64,000 nucleotides of DNA. It comes from Mycobacterium sp. 050128 (GTDB taxonomy: Bacteria > Actinomycetota > Actinomycetes > Mycobacteriales > Mycobacteriaceae). The DNA lies in the NCBI RefSeq assembly GCF_036409155.1, contig NZ_JAZGLW010000001.1, positions 744,001 through 808,000 of the forward strand, in the 5' to 3' direction. Made by a program: the position numbers and the translations under genes. Positions 38,236-50,917 of the stretch are shown one piece after another. The notes under the pieces are model-generated. The model made no database searches and was not told the origin of the DNA. It saw nothing but the letters and a program-made list of their open reading frames with translations. Positions within the stretch are counted from its first letter, which is position 1. Each line of letters begins with the position of its first letter.

Positions 38236-38268
38236 TAGGCCCCGCCCGGGATCGCCGGGCGGGGCCTA
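38236..38268 (-). terminator. icl terminator hairpin
   Basis: A perfect 14 bp stem (TAGGCCCCGCCCGG at 38236-38249 with CCGGGCGGGGCCTA at 38255-38268), 5-base loop, followed on the minus strand by a T-rich stretch. It lies between the icl stop and fadB2 start, so the two genes probably have separate transcripts. Confidence 0.9.
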
Positions 38269-38348
38269 CGCTACTTCATCGGCAGACAGCCACAGCATCG
38301 CCCCGAATGGGCTTTAGACGTGCGATGCTGCGGCTGGTCAACGTCCGA

Positions 38349-39635
38349 TCAGTGGAACTGTCCCTCTTCAGTCGAGCCGGTCAGCGCGGTGGTCGACGAG
38401 GTCGGGTCCACCGTGGTGGCGATGCGGTCGAAGTAACCGGCACCGACCTCGCGCTGGTGCTTGGTTGCGGTGTAGCCGCGCTCCTCGGCGGCGAACTCGC
38501 GCTCCTGCAGCTCGACGTAGGCGCTCATCTGGTTGCGGGCGTAGCCGTAGGCCAGATCGAACATCGAGTAGTTCAGCGCGTGGAAGCCGGCCAGCGTGAT
38601 GAACTGGAACTTGAATCCCATTGCGCCAAGCTCCTTTTGGAACTTCGCGATGGTGGAGTCGTCCAGGTGCTTGCGCCAGTTGAACGACGGCGAGCAGTTG
38701 TAGGCCAGCATCTGGTCGGGGAATTCGGACTTGACGCCCTCGGCGAACTTGGCCGCGAGCTCGAGGTCCGGGGTCCCGGTCTCCATCCAGATCAGGTCCG
38801 AGTACGGCGCGTAGGCCTTGGCCCGCGCGATGCACGGCTCGAGGCCGTTGCGGACGCGGTAGAAGCCTTCCTTGGTCCGCTCACCGGTGATGAACGGCTG
38901 GTCGCGCTCGTCGACGTCCGAGGTGATCAGGGTGGCCGCCTCGGCGTCGGTACGGGCAATCACGACCGTCGGCACACCGGCGACGTCGGCGGCCAGACGC
39001 GCCGAGGTCAGGGTGCGGATGTGCTGCTGAGTCGGGATCAGCACCTTGCCACCGAGGTGGCCGCACTTCTTCTCCGAAGCGAGCTGATCTTCCCAGTGCG
39101 ACCCCGCGACGCCTGCGGCGATCATCGCCTTCTGGAGCTCGTACACGTTGAGCGCGCCACCGAAACCGGCCTCGCCGTCGGCGACGATCGGCGCCAGCCA
39201 GTTCTCCACCGACCGGTCACCTTCGACCTTGGCGATCTCGTCGGCGCGCAGCAGCGCGTTGTTGATGCGACGGATGACCTGCGGCACGGAGTTGGCCGGG
39301 TACAGGCTCTGGTCGGGGTAGGTGTGGCCGGACAGGTTCGCGTCCCCGGCAACCTGCCAACCGGACAGGTAGATGGCCTTTAGGCCGGCGCGCACCTGCT
39401 GCACGGCCATGTTGCCGGTCAGGGCGCCCAGAGCGTTGATGTACTCCAGGTCGTGCAGCTGCTCCCACAGCACCTCGGCGCCGCGGCGGGCCAGGGTGTG
39501 CTCCTCGACGACGCTGCCCTGCAGGGCCACGACATCGGAAGCGGTGTAGGTGCGGCTGGTGTCCTTCCAACGGGGGTTGGTGTCCCAGTCGTGCTGGATC
39601 TGCTCGGCGCTCTTCGGGGTGCCAACGACAGACAT
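38349..39635 (-). CDS. icl: Isocitrate lyase Icl1
   Basis: A 428-residue isocitrate lyase (also 2-methylisocitrate lyase in mycobacteria), glyoxylate-shunt entry from isocitrate. The catalytic KKCGH is at about residues 189-193, [23 protein letters not shown] the start, and [22 protein letters not shown] substrate motif present. Needed for growth on acetate and fatty acids. ATG 39635 gives the H37Rv length exactly. A RamB-type site lies at 39793-39804, 158 bp upstream. Confidence 0.97.
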   Translation of the reverse strand: MSVVGTPKSAEQIQHDWDTNPRWKDTSRTYTASDVVALQGSVVEEHTLARRGAEVLWEQLHDLEYINALGALTGNMAVQQVRAGLKAIYLSGWQVAGDANLSGHTYPDQSLYPANSVPQVIRRINNALLRADEIAKVEGDRSVENWLAPIVADGEAGFGGALNVYELQKAMIAAGVAGSHWEDQLASEKKCGHLGGKVLIPTQQHIRTLTSARLAADVAGVPTVVIARTDAEAATLITSDVDERDQPFITGERTKEGFYRVRNGLEPCIARAKAYAPYSDLIWMETGTPDLELAAKFAEGVKSEFPDQMLAYNCSPSFNWRKHLDDSTIAKFQKELGAMGFKFQFITLAGFHALNYSMFDLAYGYARNQMSAYVELQEREFAAEERGYTATKHQREVGAGYFDRIATTVDPTSSTTALTGSTEEGQFH

Positions 39636-39792
39636 TGGGCTTACTCCTTTGATTCTGAATTCTGAGCCGCATCGCGCGTCTTGCGATGATTGAGGCTCAA
39701 CTTCGCTCGTGTGCTGACACGACCATGGCACAGGGTGTTGATGCTGGTCCACCCATTTCCATTGCCAATTTAGGCCACGGCTCCGCGTCGAT

Positions 39793-39804
39793 TTTGCAAA
39801 GTTT
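39793..39804 (-). promoter_or_regulatory. RamB site upstream of icl
   Basis: The minus strand reads AAACTTTGCAAA, matching the actinobacterial RamB box, and the adjoining TTTGCGAAG extends it. It is 158 bp upstream of the icl start and downstream of the Rv0466-like gene. RamB, encoded at 40857, regulates icl expression in mycobacteria. Confidence 0.65.
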
Positions 39805-39898
39805 GCGAAGATGTACAGCAACTGAACCGTTTCAGAAGCTACCCGTCAGTAACCAGTATCCGCAGGTCAGCCAACAATTTACCAGAACGCTTGTCCGG

Positions 39899-40693
39899 TT
39901 AGAGATTGAAGAGCGAAGCGACCGCTTTCGTCTCGTCTCCGACCGCATATGTGAGCGTTCTAACAGGGCGATCGGCGAGTCCGGCACCGAACTGTTCGGT
40001 CGATCCGGCCGGATGAATGTGCGAGATGATCTCCAGCTTGTCACCCAGCCCCACCGGCGCCTCGTGCTCGATCGTGATGCGCAGCGGCTCCCGCATCAAC
40101 TCCACGTGCGACGCCAGGTAGTCCTCGATGACGCTCCAGTAGACCGAGTTGTTGACGTGGTCGAACAGGTCGATGTCGGTGACCCGGATCGGGAACTCGT
40201 GGATCTCGGCCGCGTCGTCGCGGCTGCCAGGCTTCAGGTAGCCCTTCCACCGCAGCCGGTCGACGGACGTCGTCTTGTGCAGTCCCTCGAGGAAGTCGTC
40301 GGAGATGCGCGACGGCATCTGGGTTTCCCGGTTGATGTTGATCCAGAAGGCCTCGGATTCGATCAGGCCGCCCTTGCGTCCGTCCACGCGAACCCGCATC
40401 TCGCACCAGCGGTTGGAGGTGCCCGAACACCAGCGCCGGCAGCGCAGCATGTCCTGGAATTCGATCGGCCGCACCAGGTCGAGCATCGTGCGCCGGACGA
40501 TCCACAGCGGGTGGGTCTCCTCAAAGCCCATCTCGCGCAGCTGGTCCTGGCCGATGTCCTGAATATGCCGGCAGGCGGCGTCCAGCCGCAGCCTTCCGGT
40601 GCGGTCGATGTCGCCGACCCGCAGCGGCCACTCCCGGTCGAACACGTCTGGGTGACCGTCGGGCACCGGCATCATTGATTTGTCCAGGCTCAC
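39899..40693 (-). CDS. Acyl-ACP thioesterase FatA-like
   Basis: A 264-residue acyl-ACP thioesterase of the plant FatA/FatB type (Rv0466 homologue), with two hotdog halves. The N-terminal MPVPDGHPDVFDREWPLRVGDIDRTGRL and the segment RVTDIDLFDHVNNSVYWSVIEDYL with the Asp/Asn/His catalytic pattern are diagnostic. It releases fatty acids from ACP. I chose GTG 40693, giving the same length as H37Rv; a start five codons upstream is in frame. It lies downstream of the ramB promoter, divergent. Confidence 0.92.
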   Translation of the reverse strand: MSLDKSMMPVPDGHPDVFDREWPLRVGDIDRTGRLRLDAACRHIQDIGQDQLREMGFEETHPLWIVRRTMLDLVRPIEFQDMLRCRRWCSGTSNRWCEMRVRVDGRKGGLIESEAFWININRETQMPSRISDDFLEGLHKTTSVDRLRWKGYLKPGSRDDAAEIHEFPIRVTDIDLFDHVNNSVYWSVIEDYLASHVELMREPLRITIEHEAPVGLGDKLEIISHIHPAGSTEQFGAGLADRPVRTLTYAVGDETKAVASLFNL

Positions 40694-40810
40694 GACTTCG
40701 CTCCCCAATTGCTTTACGTCCGGAATCCCGGGGTTTGCCTGAGACCCCGTGGCGAATCATGCCAACGACGGCGGACAAACGCCAAACCTGACGACGTCCA
40801 TTCTTGATTG

Positions 40811-40838
40811 CCAAGTCTGCAAATCGATTCTTCGCAAC
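40811..40838 (+). promoter_or_regulatory. RamB-like sites in ramB promoter
   Basis: CAAGTCTGCAAAT near 40812 and TTCTTCGCAACCC near 40828 each match the RamB half pattern with changes, 20 to 45 bp upstream of the ramB ATG. RamB is known to autoregulate. The short ATG leader suggests a near-leaderless transcript. Weaker than the icl site. Confidence 0.42.
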
Positions 40839-40856
40839 CCAGGTAAGCTGGCATAA

Positions 40857-42281
40857 ATGTCCAAAACGTTCGTCGGGTCACGCGTTCGCCAGCTGCGCAA
40901 CGAGCGCGGGTTCTCCCAGGCCGCGCTGGCCCAATTGCTCGAGATCTCGCCGAGCTACCTCAACCAGATCGAGCACGACGTGCGCCCGCTGACGGTTGCC
41001 GTGCTGCTGCGGATCACCGAGGTGTTCGGCGTCGACGCGACCTTCTTCGCCTCCCAGGACGACACCCGCCTGGTCGCCGAGCTGCGCGAGGTGACCATGG
41101 ATCGCGATCTGGACATCAACGTCGACGCGCCCGAGGTCGCCGCGATGGTCAACGCCCATCCGACCCTGGCCCGCGCGGTGGTCAACCTGCACCGGCGCTA
41201 CCGGCTCACCACCGCGCAGCTGGCCGCGGCCACCGAGGAGCGCTACTCCGACGGCAGCGGCAGCGGATCGATCACGATGCCGCACGAGGAGGTGCGCGAC
41301 TACTTCTACCAACGGCAGAACTACCTGCACGCGCTGGACACCGCCGCCGAAGACCTGACTGTGCACACCCGGCTGAACCATGGCGACCTGGCCCGCGAAT
41401 TGACCCGTCGGCTCACCGAGGTGCACGGCGTCCACATCAACAGGCGCATCGACCTGGGCGACACGGTCCTGCACCGCTACGAGCCCAAGACCAAGACGCT
41501 GGAGATGAGCAATTACCTCTCGCTGGGCCAGCAGGTCTTCAAGATGGCCGCCGAGTTGGCCTACCTCGAGTTCGGCGACCTGATCGACAGCATGGTCGCC
41601 GAGGGCAAATTCACCAGCGACGAGTCCCACACGCTGGCCCGGCTGGGGCTGGCCAATTACTTCGCTGCCGCCGCGGTGCTGCCCTACCGTCAATTCCACG
41701 ACGTCGCCGAGAATTTCCGCTACGACGTCGAGCGCCTGTCGGCGTTCTACTCGGTAAGCTACGAAACCATCGCGCACCGGCTCTCCACGATGCAACGGCC
41801 GTCGATGCGGGGGGTGCCGTTCTCGTTCGTCCGGGTGGACCGCGCCGGCAATATGTCGAAGCGTCAGTCCGCCACCGGTTTTCACTTCTCCTCCAGCGGC
41901 GGCACCTGTCCGCTGTGGAACGTCTACGAGACGTTCGCCAACCCGGGCAAGATCCTGGTGCAGATCGCGCAGATGCCCGACGGCCGCAACTACATGTGGG
42001 TGGCCCGCACCGTAGAGCGCCGCGCAGCCCGGTATGGTCAGCCAGGTAAAACCTTCGCGATCGGGCTGGGCTGCGAGCTGCGGCACGCACACCGGCTCGT
42101 CTACTCGGAAGGACTGGACTTGTCGGGAGACCCGGGCCGTTCAGCCACGCCCATCGGCGCGGGTTGCCGTGTCTGCGAACGCGATAACTGTCCACAGCGG
42201 GCCTTCCCGGCTTTGGGCCACGCCCTCGATCTCGACGAGCACCGCAGCACGGTCTCGCCGTACTTGGTGAAACAGCCATGA
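40857..42281 (+). CDS. ramB: Transcriptional regulator RamB
   Basis: A 474-residue regulator of acetate and glyoxylate metabolism (Rv0465c homologue). Residues 1-65 are an XRE HTH (VRQLRNERGFSQAALAQLLEISPSYLNQIEHD). The rest contains an IrrE/DUF955-like and a DUF2083-like C-terminal domain with a Cys cluster (GCRVCERDNC). It represses or activates icl. ATG 40857. The next gene overlaps by 4 bp. Confidence 0.94.
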   Translation: MSKTFVGSRVRQLRNERGFSQAALAQLLEISPSYLNQIEHDVRPLTVAVLLRITEVFGVDATFFASQDDTRLVAELREVTMDRDLDINVDAPEVAAMVNAHPTLARAVVNLHRRYRLTTAQLAAATEERYSDGSGSGSITMPHEEVRDYFYQRQNYLHALDTAAEDLTVHTRLNHGDLARELTRRLTEVHGVHINRRIDLGDTVLHRYEPKTKTLEMSNYLSLGQQVFKMAAELAYLEFGDLIDSMVAEGKFTSDESHTLARLGLANYFAAAAVLPYRQFHDVAENFRYDVERLSAFYSVSYETIAHRLSTMQRPSMRGVPFSFVRVDRAGNMSKRQSATGFHFSSSGGTCPLWNVYETFANPGKILVQIAQMPDGRNYMWVARTVERRAARYGQPGKTFAIGLGCELRHAHRLVYSEGLDLSGDPGRSATPIGAGCRVCERDNCPQRAFPALGHALDLDEHRSTVSPYLVKQP

Positions 42282-42856
42282 GCGGCACGCAGGCCGGCCA
42301 CGTCGCCCGCATCCCGTCGTCCACCAAGTTACGCCGGCTGGGCCCACTCAATTGGCTGCTGGCCAAAGGCGCCGCCCGCAAACTGCAGGCACCGGAGATG
42401 CATCTGTTCACCACGCTCGGTCAGCGCCAAGGGCTGTTCTGGGCCTGGTCGCTGTACGGTGGCCGGCTGCTGCGTGGCCGGTTGCCGCGGGTGGATACCG
42501 AATTGGTGATCCTGCGCGTCGCGCATTTGCGGTCGAGCGAATACGAGTTACAGCACCATCGGAAGATGGGACGCCGATTCGGTTTGGACGCTCACATGCA
42601 GGCGACGATTTTCGCTTGGCCTGACGCTCCGGACGGCGACGGGCCCCGGGTGATATTGAGCGCCCGGCAACAGGCGCTGCTGAACGCGACGGATGAGCTG
42701 ATCAAGAACCGATCCATCAGCGAGGACACTTGGCGACAACTCGCGATGCACCTCGACCGGTACCGGCTCATCGAATTCTGCTTGCTCGCAACGCAATACG
42801 ATGGGCTGGCCGCGACGATATCCGCGTTGAACATCGAGTTGGACAACCCGAGATAG
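42278..42856 (+). CDS. Carboxymuconolactone decarboxylase/AhpD-like protein
   Basis: A 192-residue AhpD-like helical protein (Rv0464c homologue). It has the RLPRVDTELVILRVAHLRSSEYELQHHRKMG helix with Glu and His in the EX5-6H arrangement, but no CxxC, so a peroxidase role is unlikely. ATG 42278 overlaps the ramB stop by 4 bp, indicating co-translation. Function unknown. Confidence 0.85.
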   Translation: MSGTQAGHVARIPSSTKLRRLGPLNWLLAKGAARKLQAPEMHLFTTLGQRQGLFWAWSLYGGRLLRGRLPRVDTELVILRVAHLRSSEYELQHHRKMGRRFGLDAHMQATIFAWPDAPDGDGPRVILSARQQALLNATDELIKNRSISEDTWRQLAMHLDRYRLIEFCLLATQYDGLAATISALNIELDNPR

Positions 42857-42860
42857 TGCC

Positions 42861-43136
42861 TCAGGCGTAGACGTCGGCCAGCACCGCCAGCGTCAAAAGT
42901 ACCGGCAGTATCGGCAAGTCGAAAGCGAACGCCGCCCACAGGTATTTGCGGCGCCGGCGTAACACGAAACCCCAGATCGCGCCGAAAACTCCCAGCAGCA
43001 CCGACCCCAGCAACACCAGCGGACCCCAGTGGCCCGCCGTCGCGTTGTCGCCGACGAGTGAAATGGCAACCAGCCACAGCACATAACCGGTAGCCGCGCC
43101 CGCCAGGGCACCGAGAATGGTCTCGCCGCGAATCAT
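42861..43136 (-). CDS. Small membrane protein, Rv0463-like
   Basis: A 91-residue protein with three hydrophobic segments (ILGALAGAATGYVLWLVAISLV, WGPLVLLGSVLLGVFGAIWGFV and FAFDLPILPVLLTLAVLADVYA) and a Arg-rich loop between the second and third. Function unknown. ATG 43136, 6 bp beyond lpd, on the same strand, so likely co-transcribed with it. Convergent with the AhpD-like gene. Confidence 0.8.
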   Translation of the reverse strand: MIRGETILGALAGAATGYVLWLVAISLVGDNATAGHWGPLVLLGSVLLGVFGAIWGFVLRRRRKYLWAAFAFDLPILPVLLTLAVLADVYA

Positions 43137-43142
43137 CAGCGC

Positions 43143-44540
<1,398 letters not shown>

Positions 44541-44599
44541 GAGCCCACACTAGTGTGCGAGGACTTCTCACCGCACGACACCGGACCTACCCTGTTGGG

Positions 44600-45253
44600 T
44601 CAATACGGGATGACGCCGACCAGACAATGAGCCGTCCGCGCGCAGTGGTAATAGCCGTACAGGGGTGCCGCGGCGACGACGGACGCAAACGGTCCGGACA
44701 TCACCGCGATGGACAGCGCCGAGATGATGGGCCGGCCCTGAACCATCGCCAGCATCACGCCGCCGACGGTGCACGCGACGACGTAGACCAGCGCCATGAA
44801 GACCGCCGGCGTCTTATCGATTGTGTGGAACCACCAATAGAACAGGCTCAGCCCGACCTCGGCCGTCGCGGCCCACACGCCGAGGATCACCAGCGCCAAT
44901 TTCCACCACTTCAGGTACTGGTAGCGACCGGGGACGGTGACGGACTGCACCGGTAGACCGGCCGGCTCGGCATCCGCCTGGGAGGCAACGGCGGGCGCCT
45001 CGGCCGCGGCTTCGTTGGCTTCGTTGGCTTCGTTGGCTTCGGATTTGGCCGGCTCCTTCGCGGCGACGGGGATCAGCTGCACGCCGGTGTCGTCGAAGTT
45101 CGGCACGAACGGCACCGAATGCTCACCGGTGTCCTCGAAGTCCGGGACGAATCCCTGGGTGCCGGTGTCCTCGAAATCCGGGACGAACGGCTCGGTCCCC
45201 GGATTGGACGCGCGGTCGTCCTCAACTTTTTTGTCGACCTTTTTGTCAGCCAC
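44600..45253 (-). CDS. Membrane protein with acidic N-terminal repeats
   Basis: A 217-residue Rv0461 homologue. The N-terminal cytosolic part has three copies of the pattern FVPDFEDTG: residues 22-31, 35-43 and 48-57 (FVPNFDDTG). Then comes an EANEANEANEA run and three membrane segments (LALVILGVWAATAEVGLSLFYWW, AVFMALVYVVACTVGGVMLAM, LSIAVMSGPFASVVAAAPLYG). Function unknown; the repeats look like a short linear motif used for binding. ATG 45253. It overlaps the next upstream gene by 8 bp. Confidence 0.85.
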   Translation of the reverse strand: MADKKVDKKVEDDRASNPGTEPFVPDFEDTGTQGFVPDFEDTGEHSVPFVPNFDDTGVQLIPVAAKEPAKSEANEANEANEAAAEAPAVASQADAEPAGLPVQSVTVPGRYQYLKWWKLALVILGVWAATAEVGLSLFYWWFHTIDKTPAVFMALVYVVACTVGGVMLAMVQGRPIISALSIAVMSGPFASVVAAAPLYGYYHCARTAHCLVGVIPY

Positions 45254-45521
45254 CGGTCACCTCGATGGCGGCGAGTACCCCGAACCAGCCGGGTGCGATG
45301 GCCAGAATGAACGCGCCCAGCATCGTGACCCACCGGCGCCCCGAGAACAGGATCGTCAGCAACCCGATCAAGCTGGGCAGCCCGACCACCAGTGCGATGA
45401 CGACGTCGGACCGCATCGGAGTGTGGACCAGCACCGTCGACGCCACCCCCGCCAGGAAGCCGACCGCGGTGCCGATCAGCATCGCGCTGGCCAGCAGCCA
45501 GGGCCGGGGTAGCGGTATCAC
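45246..45521 (-). CDS. Small membrane protein, Rv0460-like
   Basis: A 91-residue protein with three hydrophobic segments (LLASAMLIGTAVGFLAGVASTV, VVIALVVGLPSLIGLLTILFSG, VTMLGAFILAIAPGWFGVLAAI). Function unknown. GTG start at 45521. Its stop lies 8 bp inside the Rv0461-like gene, indicating translation coupling, and it lies 18 bp downstream of the DUF779 gene. Confidence 0.8.
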   Translation of the reverse strand: MIPLPRPWLLASAMLIGTAVGFLAGVASTVLVHTPMRSDVVIALVVGLPSLIGLLTILFSGRRWVTMLGAFILAIAPGWFGVLAAIEVTGG

Positions 45522-45539
45522 CTCATCGAGGGTACTGAG

Positions 45540-46027
45540 TCACGGACTACGAGGCGGGCACGTTTCCGGCACGGCTTCGTCAATCACCGGGCCCCGAATC
45601 GACGGTCGCTCGCCCCGCTCATACGCGGCGCCGGTGATCACCGGGACGGTGTCTAGCTGGGCTTTCTCCTCGTCGGTGAAGACCCGGCCGCGACTGAGAA
45701 ACCGCACCCCCTCGGGTGCCTCCAGGCTGAATCCGCCGCCGCGGCCGGGCACCACGTCGATGACCAGCTGGGTGTGTTTCCAGGCCGCGTACTGCGGACC
45801 CGAGATCCACACCGCGACGCCGTCGGCTCCCACGTCGAGGACGCCGAGCAGCACGTCGCGGTCACCGACGAGGAAGTCGCCGCGCGGGTAGCACATCGGT
45901 GACGACCCGTCACAGCAGCCGCCGGACTGGTGAAACATCACCGGCCCGTGACGGTCCTGCAACCGAGCCAGCAGGTCGGCGGCGGCATCGGTGATGACGA
46001 CACCTGCTGGGGTCGCCGGAGCGCGCA

Positions 46028-46028
<1 letters not shown>
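45540..46028 (-). CDS. DUF779 protein beside aldehyde dehydrogenase
   Basis: A 162-residue DUF779 protein (Rv0459 homologue) with a Cys motif SGGCCDGSSPMCYP at residues 35-48 and W-rich body (AVWISGPQYAAWKHTQLVIDVV). DUF779 proteins occur beside acetaldehyde dehydrogenases and may be maturation or metal-binding partners. ATG 46028 overlaps the aldehyde dehydrogenase stop by one base (TGATG), so the two are co-translated. Confidence 0.9.
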
Positions 46029-47551
<1,523 letters not shown>

Positions 47552-47633
47552 TAGCTCGACTTCCATTCTGCTTCACCTGTAATACAGCTCACATTACCGC
47601 TGGGACCACAATGGCTTCCATGACAGGGCTTTC

Positions 47634-49658
47634 ATGACAACGACAGATTCGGACCCCGACGACCCACACCTGTGGCTTGAGGACGTCACCGCCGAAAAGG
47701 CGCTGGATTGGGTGCGGGCGCGCAACAAACCGACGATGGCGCAGTTCTGCGACGCGGACTTCGAACGGATGCGCGCCGAGGCCCTGGAGGTGCTCGACAC
47801 CGACGCCCGCATCCCCTATGTGCGCCGCCGCGGCGAGTACCTGTACAACTTCTGGCGCGACGCCGCCAACCCGCGCGGGCTCTGGCGGCGCACCACGCTG
47901 GACAGCTACCGGAGCGACTCCCCCGAGTGGGACGTGCTGATCGATGTCGACGAGCTCGGTCGAGCGGACGACGAGAAGTGGGTGTGGGCCGGCGCCACGG
48001 TCATCGAACCGGAGTTCACCCGCGCCCTGGTCAATCTCTCCCGCGGCGGCTCGGACGCGGTGATCGTGCGCGAATTCGACATGCGCACACGGGAATTCAT
48101 CCCCGACGGATTCGCGCTGCCGGAAGCCAAGTCGCAGATCGGCTGGGCCGACCCGGATACGGTGCTGGTCGGCACGGACTTCGGCCCCGATTCGCTGACC
48201 GAATCCGGATACCCGCGCATCGTGAAGCGATGGCGGCGCGGCACTCCGTTGAGCGAGGCCGAGACGATCTTCTCCGGCACACGTACCGACGTCAGCGCCG
48301 GGGCGAACGCCGACCGGACGCCGGGCTTCGAGCGCAGCTTCGCGGGCCGTTCCATCGACTTCTGGAATTCGGAGCTCTACGAAATACGCGGGTCGGAACT
48401 GATCCGCATCGACGTGCCGACCGACGCGAGCACGTCGATTCATCGTGAATGGCTGTTGATCGAGCTGCGCAGCGATTGGACGTTCGGCGCCGCCACCTAT
48501 CGCGCCGGCTCACTACTGGCGGCCGGCTACGACGAATTCCTGGCCGGGACAGCCGATTTGCAAGTGGTCTTCGAACCGGACGAGCACACCTGCCTGCACC
48601 AGACGGCGTGGACCCGCGACCGGCTGTTGCTGGTCACGTTGGCCGACGTCGCCAGCCGGGTCGAAATCGTCATGCCCGGCACCTGGCAGCGCGAAGCGAT
48701 CGCCGGAATCCCACCGGCGACCAACACGGTGATCGCGGCCGCCGACGACACCGGCGACGAATTCTTTTTGGATTCAAGTGGATTCGATATGCCTTCGCAG
48801 CTGCTGCGCGGCACCGGCGCCGGGAAACTCGAGCAGATCAAGTCTGCGCCGGAATTCTTCGATGCCGAAAACCTGGACGTGAAACAGTATTTCGTGCCGT
48901 CGAACGACGGGACGAAGATCCCGTACTTCGTGGTGCGGTCACGCGCGCTCGAAGGCCCCGGCCCCACCCTGCTCGGCGGTTACGGCGGTTTCGAATCCTC
49001 CAGGACGCCCGGGTACAGCGGGGTGTTGGGCCGGCTGTGGCTGGCCCGCGGCGGCACCTACGTGATGGCCAACATTCGCGGCGGCGGCGAGTACGGGCCG
49101 CGCTGGCATACCCAGGCGATGCGCGAGAACCGGCACAAGGTCGACGAGGATTTCGCCGCGGTGGCAGACGATTTGGTGAACCGCGGCATCACCAGTGTCG
49201 CGCAACTGGGCGCCCAGGGCGGCAGCAACGGCGGCCTGCTGATGGGCATCATGTTGACCAAGTACCCGGAGAAGTTTGGCGCGTTGGTCTGCGATGTGCC
49301 GCTGCTGGACATGAAGCGCTACCACCTGTTGCTGGCCGGCGCGTCATGGGTGGCCGAGTACGGCGATCCCGACAACCCGGACGACTGGGATTTCATCTCC
49401 AAATACTCGCCCTACCAGAACATTTCGGCGACGCGTCATTACCCTCAGGTGCTGTTCACCACGTCCACGCGCGACGACCGGGTGCATCCCGGCCACGCCC
49501 GCAAGATGGTCGCGGCGCTGCAGGCCGCGGGCCACCGGGTCTGGTTGTACGAGAATATCGAGGGTGGGCACGCCGGTGCGGCGGACAATGAGCAAGCCGC
49601 TTTCAAATCGGCTCTGAGCTATTCGTTCCTATGGCGGACACTGGGAGGCCAACCGTGA
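47634..49658 (+). CDS. Prolyl oligopeptidase-family protein
   Basis: A 674-residue S9 family peptidase (Rv0457c homologue). The N-terminal beta-propeller begins DPDDPHLWLEDVTAEKALDWVRARN; the C-terminal alpha/beta hydrolase has nucleophile Ser531 in GGSNGGLLMG, an Asp in TSTRDDRVHP and His in IEGGHAGA. Predicted cytosolic, cleaving short peptides. ATG 47634. The next gene's GTG overlaps its stop (GTGA). Confidence 0.92.
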   Translation: MTTTDSDPDDPHLWLEDVTAEKALDWVRARNKPTMAQFCDADFERMRAEALEVLDTDARIPYVRRRGEYLYNFWRDAANPRGLWRRTTLDSYRSDSPEWDVLIDVDELGRADDEKWVWAGATVIEPEFTRALVNLSRGGSDAVIVREFDMRTREFIPDGFALPEAKSQIGWADPDTVLVGTDFGPDSLTESGYPRIVKRWRRGTPLSEAETIFSGTRTDVSAGANADRTPGFERSFAGRSIDFWNSELYEIRGSELIRIDVPTDASTSIHREWLLIELRSDWTFGAATYRAGSLLAAGYDEFLAGTADLQVVFEPDEHTCLHQTAWTRDRLLLVTLADVASRVEIVMPGTWQREAIAGIPPATNTVIAAADDTGDEFFLDSSGFDMPSQLLRGTGAGKLEQIKSAPEFFDAENLDVKQYFVPSNDGTKIPYFVVRSRALEGPGPTLLGGYGGFESSRTPGYSGVLGRLWLARGGTYVMANIRGGGEYGPRWHTQAMRENRHKVDEDFAAVADDLVNRGITSVAQLGAQGGSNGGLLMGIMLTKYPEKFGALVCDVPLLDMKRYHLLLAGASWVAEYGDPDNPDDWDFISKYSPYQNISATRHYPQVLFTTSTRDDRVHPGHARKMVAALQAAGHRVWLYENIEGGHAGAADNEQAAFKSALSYSFLWRTLGGQP

Positions 49659-49981
49659 AGATCCTCGACATCATCGAATTCGGCATGGTCATCGCCGGTC
49701 TGATCCTGATCATCGCGGGGTGGGCGCAGTCGCGTTTTCGCTTCATCTCGCAGCGCCGCAAGGCCCGGTACTTCTACTGGGGGACCTCGGCTCTCGGCAT
49801 CGTCCTTTTCGGCTTCGGGACGGGACAACTGTGGCCGAACGCCGTCATCACGACACTGATCTTCTCCACACTGGTCCTGAGCACGGCTTACTTCACAACG
49901 CCCTACCTCAAGATCGGCGACCAGATCTACGCGTCGAGTCCGGAAAATCGCGAACCCGACCCGCCCGTCGAGGAGCGCTAG
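49655..49981 (+). CDS. Small membrane protein of unknown function
   Basis: A 108-residue protein with three hydrophobic segments: IIEFGMVIAGLILIIAGW, YFYWGTSALGIVLFGFGTG and ITTLIFSTLVLSTAYF, ending in a polar acidic tail. I recognise no family. GTG 49655 overlaps the peptidase stop by 4 bp and follows GGGAGG, so it is co-translated; a longer frame starting upstream would overlap the peptidase more. Codon use resembles its neighbours. Confidence 0.72.
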   Translation: MKILDIIEFGMVIAGLILIIAGWAQSRFRFISQRRKARYFYWGTSALGIVLFGFGTGQLWPNAVITTLIFSTLVLSTAYFTTPYLKIGDQIYASSPENREPDPPVEER

Positions 49982-49996
49982 CCCACACTGGGGCCT

Positions 49997-50917
49997 ATGT
50001 CAGATTCCAAGCCCGACTTCGAGACCGTGCTGTACCGGACCTCCGGTCCGGTCGCGACCATCACGCTGAACCGCCCCGAGCACCTCAACACGATCGTGCC
50101 GCCGATGCCCGACGAGATCGAGTCCGCCATCGGCCTCGCCGAGCGGGATCCGGGAGTAAAGGTCATCGTGCTGCGCGGCGCCGGCCGGGCGTTCTCCGGC
50201 GGCTACGACTTCGGCGGCGGATTCCAGCAGTGGGGCGCGTCGATGATGACCGACGGCAAGTGGGATCCGGGTAAGGACTTCGCGATGGTCAGCGCCCGCG
50301 AGACCGGGCCGACGCAAAAGTTCATGGCGATCTGGCGCGCGTCCAAGCCGGTGATCGCGCAGGTGCACGGCTGGTGTGTCGGCGGCGCGAGCGATTACGC
50401 GCTGTGCGCCGACATCATCATCGCCAGCGAAGATGCCGTCATCGGCACTCCTTACAGCCGGATGTGGGGTGCGTACCTGACCGGCATGTGGCTCTACCGC
50501 CTGAGCCTGGCCAAGGCCAAGTGGCATTCGCTGACCGGCCGGCCGCTGTCCGGCGTCCAGGCCGCCCAGATCGAGCTGATCAACGAGGCGGTGCCGTTCG
50601 ACCGCCTCGAGGCCCGGGTGGCAGAGATCGCCGCCGAGCTGGCACACATCCCACTGTCGCAGCTGCAGGCGCAGAAGCTGATCGTCAACCAGGCCTACGA
50701 GAACATGGGCCTGGCGTCCACCCAAACGCTGGGCGGCATCCTGGACGGCCTGATGCGCAATACTCCCGACGCGCTCGGCTTCATCGACACCGCTCAAACC
50801 CAGGGCGTCCGGGCCGCGGTGCAGCGCCGCGACGGCCCCTTCGGCGACTACAGCCAGGCCCCACCTGACCTGCGACCCGACCCCTCGCACGTCATCGTCC
50901 CTGATAGTGATAGCTAA
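49997..50917 (+). CDS. echA2: Enoyl-CoA hydratase EchA2
   Basis: A 306-residue crotonase-fold protein (Rv0456c homologue). The oxyanion-hole segments are [17 protein letters not shown] and [24 protein letters not shown]. The Glu pair of canonical hydratases is not obvious, so the reaction is uncertain. ATG 49997, 15 bp after the preceding gene. Followed by the Rv0455c-like gene. Confidence 0.9.
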   Translation: MSDSKPDFETVLYRTSGPVATITLNRPEHLNTIVPPMPDEIESAIGLAERDPGVKVIVLRGAGRAFSGGYDFGGGFQQWGASMMTDGKWDPGKDFAMVSARETGPTQKFMAIWRASKPVIAQVHGWCVGGASDYALCADIIIASEDAVIGTPYSRMWGAYLTGMWLYRLSLAKAKWHSLTGRPLSGVQAAQIELINEAVPFDRLEARVAEIAAELAHIPLSQLQAQKLIVNQAYENMGLASTQTLGGILDGLMRNTPDALGFIDTAQTQGVRAAVQRRDGPFGDYSQAPPDLRPDPSHVIVPDSDS

